Assembly (NCBI GenBank): GCA_036245525.1
Contig: BTPG01000003.1
Location: 187,155,033 to 187,219,032 of the forward strand
Length of the DNA: 64,000 nt
From: Semisulcospira habei
Lineage: Eukaryota > Mollusca > Gastropoda > Semisulcospiridae
Direction: 5' to 3'
Shown: in pieces, positions 41,450 to 51,387 of the stretch
Layout: every line of letters begins with the position of its first letter
Position numbering within the stretch: the stretch's first letter is position 1
The notes under the pieces: generated by a model
Database searches by the model: none
Told to the model about the DNA's origin: nothing
What the model saw: the letters and a program-made list of their open reading frames with translations, nothing else
Translations under genes and position numbers: made by a program

Positions 41450-43457
41450 CGGGTAGGCTAGAAGCTCAGAGAGAGAGAGAAGAGAAAGAAAGAGTCTTAA
41501 AGGAGAAAGAGTTAGAAGCTCAGAGAGTGAGTTGAGAAAGAAAGGGTCTTTAGGGAGAAAGAGTTAGAAATACAGAGAGAGAGAGAAAGAGAAGAGAGAG
41601 CATTTCAGAGAGAGAAGGACGAGAGGGAACATGCGTTAAGAGAGAAGGAACTAGAGTATCAGAGAGAAGAAAAGGAGAAAGATAGGGAGGTACAAATGCA
41701 GTTGGCTCGGGATGCGGGATCTAGAGCAGATAGTGATTCAGTAGGCCGAGGCATACGCAATTTTCCTAAACTACCAATGTTTAAAGAGTCCGTGGACTCT
41801 ATTGACGCTTTTTTGTGTCGGTTTGAGTCTCATGCGCAGGCATTGAGTTGGCCTCCTGCCAACTGGGCCGTTTTGCTTTCATCTGTGCTTGAGGGACAGG
41901 CCTCGAGTCCTTACCATAGTTTGACCGTTTCGGGGACCATAGATTACGAGACTTTGAAGGAGTGTCTCTTGCAAAAGTTCCAGTGTAATGCGGAGGGTTT
42001 TAGGGAACGCTTGAGAGCTTGTCGGCCAGAGACAGGGGAATCGTTTGTCGTTTGGCAAACGGTTGTCCCATTTGCTCGTACGTTGGGTCGAACTGTCAAA
42101 GATCGACCACACGTACGACGCATTGTTCGATCTCATGTTGGCTGAACAGTTCTTTGGAAGCGTTTCCAAGGATCTAGCGGTATTCTTGAGAGAGCGTAAC
42201 CTCAAGACTACGGACGAGTTAGTACAGCACGCGGAGGCTTTACGGATGGCGCACCCTACGAAAAACCTCGCGCGTAGGGCCGAGACTCCGCCAGTCGGGT
42301 TGGTCGCTGCTAACACGACTGAGGGTTACCGGGGCATCAATACTTTACGGGGAGCCCAGCTGGGTAACGGTAGAGGTACTTTGCGTTTTCGACGCGGTGA
42401 TCGAGGTAACAGCAATGGCGGTAGCGATTCGTACGCACGTGGAGGGACTTCTTTGCGTGGGTATGGTCGTGGTCGTGTTGCGAGTTCGGACACGCAGTGT
42501 TTTTCTTGTCGTGGGTACGGACACTTCAGTCGGTATTGTCCGTACTACAGTGCAGGCGCGCAGTATGCTGGTTATCAGGAGCACGGCCATCTGGCTCATC
42601 AAGGTCCTAATAGTCCTGGCATAGTGGAGGGGGCGGTGCAGCCCACTCACGTAGCCAGTTTTGCGGTCCCAGTCGGGGAGGAACCACAGCTGGGCGCAGG
42701 GTGTTCAGATGACGACGGTGGTTGCCTACCGCTGGTAGACGGTGTTGTTAATGGATGTCTTGTTTCTGTTCTCCGTGACTCCGGTACAACGACCGCGGGG
42801 GTCAGGCGTAGCCTTGTTAGACCAGATCAGTTCACAGGCGAGTCACAGAAAGTAGTTTCGTTTGGAGGAAAGATAGAAGTATTGAAACAGTTTTTTACAG
42901 GTAGTCTGGTTTCGTGTGTCATCGACGAGCCGGTAGTTGATTTAGTTCTGGGTAACATGAAAGGTGTACGGCCAGTCGTCAGTAGAGTCGAGACGGTTAA
43001 GCGAGCTCATGTTCCTAGCGGTGCAGTTTCGACGAGAGCTCAGAGCAAGCGTGCTCGTGGACAGAGGGAACCTGTTATTTCCGTCCAGAATCGGGGAATC
43101 GGTCAGCGGGTGTGGCCCAATAGTCGGGTGGGCTGGAGACGGCATACTTCTGTTGCGGACAGAAATGCGGCTCAGCACCCAATAGTATGTAGGTTGATCG
43201 GAGATCGAAGTCTCGCGATTGTGTGTTTTGTGTGTGGGCAGTCGTTGGATCTTTTTCATTTCTGGAGGTTTTGGCGCGTTAATTCGGTTTTCAAGTTCGC
43301 TGTGCGATCTGAAGGTGTGCGCTGAGGCGTAAGGCTGTAATTTTCTTTCTTGTATTCTAGATAGTCGGTTAGTCCTTTCCTGTTTTCGGATAAAATTACG
43401 TCGAGTAATCTTAAAAAGAAACTCGGTCGTTTCTTTTTTTCCCGAGGAAGGGGGAAT
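41450..43457 (+). pseudogene. Ty3/gypsy-type Gag and protease remnant
   Basis: In sense: a Glu/Arg-rich coiled-coil region with stops (41460-41690); a Gag core (41696-42060, FPKLPMFKESVDSIDAFLC, WAVLLSSVLEGQA) that reads on in another frame from about 42045 (LFDLMLAEQFFGSVSKDL); an Arg/Gly-rich stretch; and a zinc knuckle CFSCRGYGHFSRYC. A retropepsin-like part follows with the catalytic triplet in VLRDSGTTT and a later VDLVLGN. After VSTRAQSKRARGQ the expected reverse transcriptase, RNase H and integrase are absent, and non-homologous codons lead to a stop at 43325. It is a frameshifted, internally deleted copy. The left LTR is missing where it meets the LINE. Confidence 0.8.
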
Positions 43458-44640
43458 TGTGATGAAGCTCTATGCTTATGCATAGTGCTCACACAGTAGG
43501 ATTAGTACGGTACGGTTTTTGTTAACGAGTAGGATTAGTACGGTACGGTTTTTGTTAACGGTTTGTTGCCGAAAGTCCGTGTGGTGTTAGACGCACGTGA
43601 AATCTGTAAGACATGGTTAGCACGGGTCTTTGTAGTGAGTTCTGTTTAGTGAGTTCTAGGCGGAAGCTGTGACTGACAGAGGTCTGAATCGGGATTGCGG
43701 GCTGTCTTGTCGTATGGAACGGTTGTGTTCGAGTTACCTAGCCCGCATTCCAAGACTCTGAAGCCTAGATTTCAGGTATGTTTCTATAAATGTAGTATTG
43801 ATAGTTGTTTAGTTAAAGACAGTATGCGTGGTAAGATTAATGTGGTTGTATAGCGGTGTTCCGGTTTGGTTTAGTTATGTATGTTTAGAATTCGGTGAAG
43901 TAACCAGCGTTTGTATACAGTTGTTTACCGAGATAGATGACTAAAGGAATATGAAGTGTGTATGTCTAAGCCGCTATGAAGATAGTACGTGGTTGGTTAA
44001 GCATAGTCTTTTCCAGGGTATAGAGTAATGTATAGCAAGAGTGTCAGTTAGGCTATAGTCTGTTTCAAGATAGTGACAGAGATATGGGGGTGATACGAAA
44101 ATAGTTTATGAAGCACGTGTGTGTGTGAATGAACGTGTGAGTTATTTGTATCAGCCAGGTTACGTGACGTTTCTCATTGATCCAATATGTTGTGTGTTTA
44201 GCAAGTGTTACGTTGGGACTTTTGTTTATTTAGAGTTCTTGTACCGAGAGTGGAAAGACAGACGCCGAGACGTCGAGTCGCAGGTGGGACCTAGGTGAGG
44301 TCATCCCTCCAGCTCTTCTGAGAGTGAATCTGACTGGGAACCAAGACACCCAAGTCCAAGCGAGAACTGAGTGTACCGTACGAGAACGAGGACGTCCGTG
44401 CCCAAAGAGACAGGACGGCAATACGCGTACGACGAAGGACTTTCACGCCTAGACGTGAGAAGGACCAACGTAACCAGGCAACAACATCAAACAGGTTGGA
44501 GACATTGAGAGACTAAAACCTAGCCTGGCAAAGATTTGAGTGTGTGATAGAGAGTTTTGTATATATAGTTTGATAGTCTTTAAAGCGTTTCTTTTCTTTT
44601 ATAGTGTATAAAGGTTACTTTAGAAAGGGAGCCCGTGTGT
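43458..44640 (+). mobile_element. Probable 3' LTR of the gypsy-type remnant
   Basis: A purine-rich tract (GAGGAAGGGGGAATTG, 43443-43458) immediately precedes TGTGATGAAGC, the usual polypurine-tract/LTR junction. A direct repeat of about 33 bp (AGTAGGATTAGTACGGTACG) lies at 43495 and 43528. A TATA-like TTGTATATATAG is near 44560. Without a second LTR the right border is approximate. Confidence 0.55.
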
Positions 44641-44756
44641 TGTGTTTTACCGCATGAATGCGCCCGTCTGAGTCAGTGGCGGTGTATGCGTCTGTTGCGT
44701 GAGAGTCTGTGCGTACGACTGTGGGCAAGTCTGCGTGCGTTACAAGTTCCCATAAC

Positions 44757-44826
44757 TGGGGCTCATGAGGATCTATGCCTCTTGCATGTGGGTGATGTCC
44801 GTCATGTTCCCACAGTCAAGGGGTGA
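44757..44826. mobile_element. MITE3 right half
   Basis: GGGGCTCATGAGGATCTATG and CCTCTTGCATGTGGGTGATG, then CAAGGGG at the right end. The left arm is gone. Its terminal TTAA (now TGAA) also served as the left end of the MITE1b that LINE copy 2 entered. Confidence 0.7.
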
Positions 44827-45054
44827 ACTCATTACAGTTAGTTATTTGGGTTTAACGCCGAGCAGGCAACTAAGGCCATCTCACGGCGGGAAGGGTAAAA
44901 ATTTGGTCAGCCAGACTAAAAGAAAGGTCTTAAGACATGATGTAAATATACCTTAAAAATATGTCAGGCTAAAATGTCGCACAAGTCTTTAAAGAAAACG
45001 TCGAAAGACTCTCAAAAAGGACAAAATAATAGAAACATTATAATCTATAAACGC

Positions 45055-46951
45055 TCAAATCTTATTAAAAATATGGCACTCCCTCAGAAAACTGAAGATC
45101 TTGTCCGGGGGCACATCCTTCAAGGAGTCTGCTGTAAAATGTTTATACCTTGTGTCGATTAGATCAGCACAAGACAGCAAAAAGTGTTGAACAGAGAACT
45201 GCTCGTCGCAGGCATATCGCCATGGACGCTCCTCTTGTTTGTGTAAATATGAGTGCGTAACATACGTGTGCCCGATTTGGAGCCGAGCAAGGACAGTCTC
45301 CTCACGGCGGCTGCCGCAGCGATAAGGTAGACCGGACAAATTAGGAAGGGCTTCATGCAGCTTATTAGCTTCCTCTTTGTCCCACTCGGACTGCCACTCA
45401 CGGGCTATGTACGCACTAGCCACATGTCTAAAATCACTATAAACAGACTGTTTATAGTGATTTAGGGACAGGGTCATTGCGGACATCGTTGGCAGCAGAA
45501 TCTGCGATCCTGTTGCCTTCGAGGCCCACATGCACTGGCACCCAAATAAAAATGTCATAATATTCCTTCATCAAGTCCGCGTGGAGCTCTCTGATCTGCA
45601 CCAGCAGTGGGTGGTCATTTTCCGTGCCCTGAAGGGCCTGCAGGGCAGAAAGAGAGTCAGACAGAATCAGGAAGTTCCTTTCTCTAGATCGATAAGCATG
45701 CCTGAGTGCCAGCAGAACCGCCTGCAATTCCGCACTAAATACAGATGAGTGGTCTGGGAGGCGGTGCTTAAAGGGGCGTCTAGGATGGCGAGAAGACACT
45801 GCGGCCGCAGCCACTCTCCCATCCTCAGACTTTGACCCATCGGTATAGATACAATAGCCAGGAAAAATTGAAAGCAGTTCATCGAGGCTCTGTTGGTATA
45901 TGGCTGGTGGAGTAGAGTCTTTCTTGTGGGCAGTCAAGTCCAGCAAGATCTCATGAACTGGTAAGAGCCAAAGTGGGGTGATGTGTTGCAGGGATTCCGA
46001 AACTCTGTCCAGGTCCAATCCGGCCGCCTGCAGATGAGGTCGGACACGGAAAGAAAGTGGACGGACAGCTCCCGGATGGGTATCGTAAATCTCTGCAAAC
46101 GATGGTTTAAAAACACAATCATAGGCAGGATTGTCTGGATGGGCCTTCAGTTTCAGAACGTAGCTGAGGATGCGGCGGAGCTCGAGAGAAGGCTCCCCTG
46201 CCTCGGCATACAGACTAAAAACTGGAGACGTCCTGAAGGCCCCAAGACATATCCGCAGACCCTGATGGTGAATTGTGTTCAGACGCTGTAGCACAGACTT
46301 GGAAGCTGAGCCATACACCACAGAGCCGTAATCCAGTTTGGACCAAACAAGGGCCCGGTACAGACGAAGTAAGACAGTACGGTCCGCACCCCAGTCAGTA
46401 CGACCGACGAATGTCGAGAGCCTTCTGACAAGAGGTTCTAAGGTAATTAATATGGTTGCGGAAGGTAAGTCTTTTGTCAAAAATGACCCCCAGAAACTTT
46501 GCCTCCTCGGCCACCTTAATTGACACTCCAGCAATGCTCGGGCTAGGTTCTGGGAAAAATTTCGTCTGGTTAGTAAAATGCACACAGACAGTCTTGGAGG
46601 GCGAGAACTTGAATCCATTGAGAGACACCCACCGCTGGATGCGATCAACGCACAGCTGCAAGCGCCTCTCAAGGGACGCAAGTCCTCGACCACGTGCACA
46701 CAAAGCAAAGTCGTCAACAAAGAGCATTCAGAATCATCCTTGACGGCCTTTACAATGTTATTAATTTTAATACTAAATAAAACAGGAGATAGAATGCTGC
46801 CCTGTGGGACACCCATCTCCTGTTTAAAGGAGTCGGAGAGGGTGAAGCCCACACGGACATGGAACGACCGGTTAGTCAAATTGTGAATAAAAACGGGCAG
46901 GTGCCCTTTAAAACCCATGTCCAACAAGTCAGACATTATGCCATACTTCAA
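45055..46951 (-). pseudogene. LINE copy 2 ORF2: reverse transcriptase, RNase H, C-terminus
   Basis: Three overlapping frames together hold the same domains as copy 1: the motif B block GVPQGSILSPVLF, the catalytic DD seen in the 46395-46727 frame (LFVDDFALCA), RNase H residues in IYTDGSK, SAELQAV, LSDSLSAL and NRIADSAAN, and a final C/H cluster (CDEQFSVQHFLLSC). Frame changes near 46730, 46400 and 45470 break it. Confidence 0.9.
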
Positions 46952-47051
46952 GGTAGTGTCGTATGCCTTCTCAATATCGAAGAAAATTGCATAGACATGC
47001 TGCTTGTTGACAAAAGCATCTCGAATAAATGATTCAAAGCAGACTAAATGG

Positions 47052-48062
47052 TCAGTATGTCAAAGCGATAGGCCGGTAGTTGCCCGGGTCGGAAGGATCC
47101 TTACCCGGCTTGGGGATCGGTACAACCACAGCCTGGCGCCAAGACGGCGGAAAATGACCAGTTCTCCAGATATGGTTAAAGGCCTTGAGAAGTACAAGGA
47201 GTGACCTCTCAGGCAGATGTGTTAGGAATTGATAGTGGATGGTATCTAGGCCAGCCGCAGAGTCATTACATTTCTGCAAAGCTTGCTGCAATTCTGATAA
47301 TGTAAAAGGGGCATTATAGTCTTCTGAGTTATCGGACTTAAAATCACAAATACGAGACTCTCGCTTCTCCTCCTCTCTCTGGAAGAAGGGTGAATAATGC
47401 TCTGTTGAAGAATTATGGGCAATGGTGGAGGCAAGCAAATTGGCCACAGCTTTTTTTATCTGTGACCAAGCTGGCACCATCTCTAAGATGGCCGACAGAA
47501 GCCGAGCCACCCCTGCCCCTAATTCCTCGAATAGCCTCCATACTTTCTGGGACGGAGTCCGAGAAGTTAAAGATGAGACGAAGCGTCTCCAGGAAGCACG
47601 GCGTTCACGTTTAAAAATGTAACGGGCTTTCGCCCTCTGTCTTTTAAAGGTTAAAATATTCACTTGCGACGGAATACGGAAAGCACGTCGCTGAGCAGAT
47701 TTGCGCGCTTTTTGGGCCTTGCGGCACTCCTCGTTGAACCATGGTACTCTCGGCTTCCGAGGGACTGATGCGGAAGTTCTAGGGATGATTTCACCCGCTA
47801 CGTCCAACAAAATAGTAGTAAAAGAAGAAACAGGTTCTTCAGCTGACATGACCACCTCCTCTGTGATACGAGACTGACAGAGGGAGGCGAACAGAGGCCA
47901 GTTAGCTTTCTTGAGATTCCAGCGCCCCACCGGCGGATCCTCCTCACAGCTGACCGATGACAGGACTACTGGGAAGTGGTCACTACCACACAGGTCGTCG
48001 TGAACCTTCCAGTCAAAGTCCAGCATGAGAGAAGGATCACACACAGTGAGGTCTAGAACAGA
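47052..48062 (-). pseudogene. LINE copy 2 ORF2: endonuclease end and linker
   Basis: Contains the end of the endonuclease (CGSDHFPVVLSSV), a basic linker, and the start of the reverse transcriptase (PKPGKDPSDPGNYRPIAL). The codons before 48062 are translated from retroposon G. The frame breaks just after NYRPIALT. Confidence 0.88.
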
Positions 48063-48450
48063 TTGATTGATTGATTGATTGTACATTGCTTAACGTCCCG
48101 ACAGCAACAAGGCTTTCTCAGGACGTGCCTGCACTGCTTGTGAAAAAAAACTAAACAGAAAATTGAATGTATGTCGCCAGCCGGTCAAATACATTAAATA
48201 AACCTACAACATGGGGCATAAATAAAGCTAAGACCATTTAGCAACACACATCCAATATCAAGAGCTACAGGCAGTGCAGACAGTAGGGAGAGTTTTAAAA
48301 AGGCAAATACAGGTGAATGGACAAAGGGTAGACAGAAACACATGCCCCAGAATAGAGAGAAAAACCCACCCTGTTGGGCTGACCAGGGTGACCCTGGGAA
48401 CTAAAAAATACCTAACCCCACCCAAGTCCCCCAGGGCAGACCCGGGTGGG
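48063..48450 (-). mobile_element. Retroposon G inserted in LINE copy 2 ORF2
   Basis: Duplication TGAGGTCTAGAACAGA at 48047-48062 and 48451-48466. The site differs from that in LINE copy 1, so the two hits are independent. Confidence 0.95.
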
Positions 48451-48456
48451 TGAGGT

Positions 48457-48999
48457 CTAGAACAGAACTAGATCCTGAACCTGAGTTAGAGTATGTAGGT
48501 GAGCCATCGTTAAAGACACATAGGTTAAGTTGAGAAAAAAAACATCTAACATCTGACCTCTGCCATCATAGTGGTCACTACCCCAAAGGTGAGCGTGACC
48601 GTTAAAATCCCCCATGAGAATAAAGGGAGGAGGCAGTTGATCTACTAAATTAAAAAGATCATTATTAAAGACCCGCAGGGATGGTGGCAGGTAAATACTG
48701 CATATGGTTATGGTCTTCTTCAGGGTAACCCGAGCTGCGACAGCCTGAAGACAGGTGTCGATGCTAACGGGGCTACATAAAATTTGGCTACTAATGAGAA
48801 GAGCCACTCCACCCGAGCGCCTCTCCGAATCAGAGCCTTTATGTTTAACGTTAAAACCATTAAAGGACACAGGGTCAGAAGTCTTCAGGTAAGTCTCCTG
48901 AAGAGATATTACTGAGGGGTTATAGCACTTGACTAAAAGACGTAATTCCTCAAAGTTAGCTTGAAAACCACGACAATTCCACTGAAGCAGAGAGTCCAT
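48457..48999 (-). pseudogene. LINE copy 2 ORF2: endonuclease N-terminus
   Basis: Starts with MDSLLQWNCRGFQAN, includes ISLQETYLK and MGDFNGHAHLWGSDH, then loses frame near 48545 in an A run before retroposon G. ORF1 and ORF2 are again separated by TAATC. Confidence 0.88.
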
Positions 49000-49001
49000 G
49001 A

Positions 49002-50440
49002 TTATGTCTTATCTGGGGGTGCGGAGTTTTTCCCCCCTTTTTCCTTTGCCTTGGAAGGAGTTGGAGAAACAGAGGGGGGCCGGCTCCCGGGCCTCCTCTG
49101 GTTCTTAGGAGATGAAGGGGGTGGAGCTGCCGCAGCATCGGCAACGACAACTTCTACTCCCTTCATCTGCTCCTTTAATGCAGCATATTTGTTTTGAAGG
49201 GGGACATCAGTGTTCCCCTTCTGGGCTCGTGCGCACGGCGGTCCCATAGATTTCTTAGACTTCTGGTCCTGGGCAGCGGTCCTGCCGCTAGAGTTAGCGG
49301 CCTTAGAAGGCTGACCAGAGCCAGAAACCTTTGGCGTTGACAAACTAGCAGGTTTGGGTGGGGGCTGAGGCTTAGGAGCAGCAGAAGGCGGTGCCACCGG
49401 ACCGGTAGCGTCCGCCCTCTGCGTTCCCTGGCTCCTCGTCACCACCGGAGGAGGGTTATTCTCCAGGGGCGAGAGAATCCGAGACTCCGCCCCCAACCAA
49501 GAAGTTGGGGTTTGACAAGAGAAGTCTTTGGTGGGGCGCTTGCCTGCCACCGCAGCACTGAAAGTATACACAAAGTTGTTATTTGAGTTTGGCGCAGCCT
49601 CAGCTGCAACAGGGCCATCAACCAGGTTTTTGGCGTCCGCAAAGGACAGCCCCTTCTCCACACGCACCTGCTGAATCCTGCACTCGGAGATCCAAAGAGG
49701 GCACTTCTTGTCCGAAGCCAAATGCGCCGCCTGGCAATTCACACACAGGGGGATGGCTGTGCAGGACTCAGCAGAGTGTCCGGGCTTAGTGCAACGGGCG
49801 CATAGAGCCTCTGCCTGGCGGCATGTCTTCTGCCCATGGCCATACTTTTGGCACTTAAAGCACCGGAGGGGGAGAGGGACGTACTTTTTCACTTTCAGAG
49901 AGTAGAAACCTCCCCAGATAGTAGTAGGAGCTGTGGGGATGCCAAACCTCAGGATGATGGTAGGGAGACGGATCTCCCTACCACCTCGTTCGGAAATGAA
50001 GCGCCTGACGTAGGTCACCCCCTGTGACTTAAGGTTCCGTACAAGTTCATCTTCAGATAGTTCGGCCAATGCTTGATCTTTAATCACTCCTCTAGAGGAA
50101 TTCATTGTTTTGTGGGGAGTGACCTCCACTGGAGTGTCTCCGATGCAGGAGAGCCTCAGTAGCCCATTGGAGTGTGCCCGGGTACGGCACTCTACCAGCA
50201 AGTCACCAGACCTGAGGCGCTGGGCCTCAGGACTGCCAACACGGCTCCTGAGGGTCTCCCCTACCAGGAAAGGGTGCAGTTTGGAAACAGGTTTCTCTTT
50301 AACTTTGCTGTGGATAATGAGAAAGCGAGGCCAGGCGGCTGACGCCTGAAGTGTCGCTTCTTCACAGAGTCACTATCGTTCTCAATGACAATGTCGGCGG
50401 CTATGTGCCGCTTTGGTGCCAGTTTTGGTTTATTGATATT
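49002..50440 (-). pseudogene. LINE copy 2 ORF1, one frameshift
   Basis: The main open part (50201-49002) carries the knuckles CFKCQKYGHGQKTC, CARCTKPGHSAESC and CVNCQAAHLASDKKC. The N-terminus (KPKLAPKRHIA) is in another frame upstream, so a small indel near 50200-50370 disrupts it. Otherwise as ORF1 of copy 1. Confidence 0.85.
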
Positions 50441-51087
50441 TTCCATATTATAGTATGATAGATATTCATCCCCCGGGGGTCCCCGCCCGCCACCGAGCCC
50501 AACAAGGGAAAGTGCAATTGTCGGCGGGTCTCCAGCCGACGCACAATGGAGACTGCCCAAACGATATACTCAAGGGGGTAAGCCCGATTGAACCGTTTGA
50601 GCCACCGCCTTCTATCACACTGTTGAATGCAGGGGAATACTGGCGTAAAGCACCTAGTCAGCATCAGAGGCTATAGCATGGTGCTCCGTATAACAACCCG
50701 CATGTCAACAGGGGGATAGGGCTCGACGTGACAAGAGCCGATTGACTAGACCGGTACGACTAGCCTCCCGTTTAGGCAGAAGTCAAGGCCAAAGTGGAGT
50801 GTTTCAGCCACCAGGATCCTCTTCTCCCCCGACACGGGTCTCCAAGCACGGCAAACACTTGGGATCCAAAGGACCAAACGCTCACGCGTATTTTTAAGGA
50901 CCAATCCAACATGGTAGGACCTGGGTAAGCACAGCTCCTTAAAAAGCGGACCAGTGAAAAAGACTGAACAACATATCTGCCGACATCAAGTCCTAATCCT
51001 GGACAAAGATGGCACCCCTCTGCTAGCCCACTCAGGGACTGAGGAGACTACCCACCCACGCCACGTGGAGGCCGGTGCCCAGTGGTC

Positions 51088-51300
51088 GTGAACTCATTAC
51101 AGCCCGAGGGTGAATTTATCAGTTTTAAGGATATCCTTTGAGGTATGCATCACAGTTTTGGAGACACATCAACCAGGACAGTTCAAGGGTGATGTCAGAA
51201 TAGCTTGGCGCCTTCTGATGCCAAGCTATTCCGACACCAACCTTGAACTATCGAGGTTGATCTACATTATGTTGTAGTGTGTCAGGGATTCAGGGGTTAA
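51088..51300. mobile_element. MITE1b that received LINE copy 2
   Basis: GTGAACTCATTACAGCCC (a mutated TTAACTCATTCAGCCC) to CAGGGGTTAA. Imperfect hairpin at 51172-51260 (AGAATAGCTTGGCGCC against GCCAAGCTATTCCG). Confidence 0.8.
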
Positions 51301-51387
51301 CTGACACTTATTTCTTCAAAAACATTACCGATGGCATTACTGTCAGGATGGATCTACTAGCGCACGCAATTTTAGCCTAGGGACCCG

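Larger units (their letters stand above)
44838..51087 (-). mobile_element. LINE copy 2, full length with target-site duplication
   Basis: Flanked by GTGAACTCATTACAG at 44823-44837 and 51088-51102. Sense runs from 51087 down to an AACTAACTG tail. Same layout as LINE copy 1 and clearly the same family. It is damaged by several frameshifts, small deletions (the ORF2 join near 47050-47060 lacks bases present in copy 1) and a retroposon G at 48063-48450. It inserted into the left end of a MITE1b. Confidence 0.95.
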
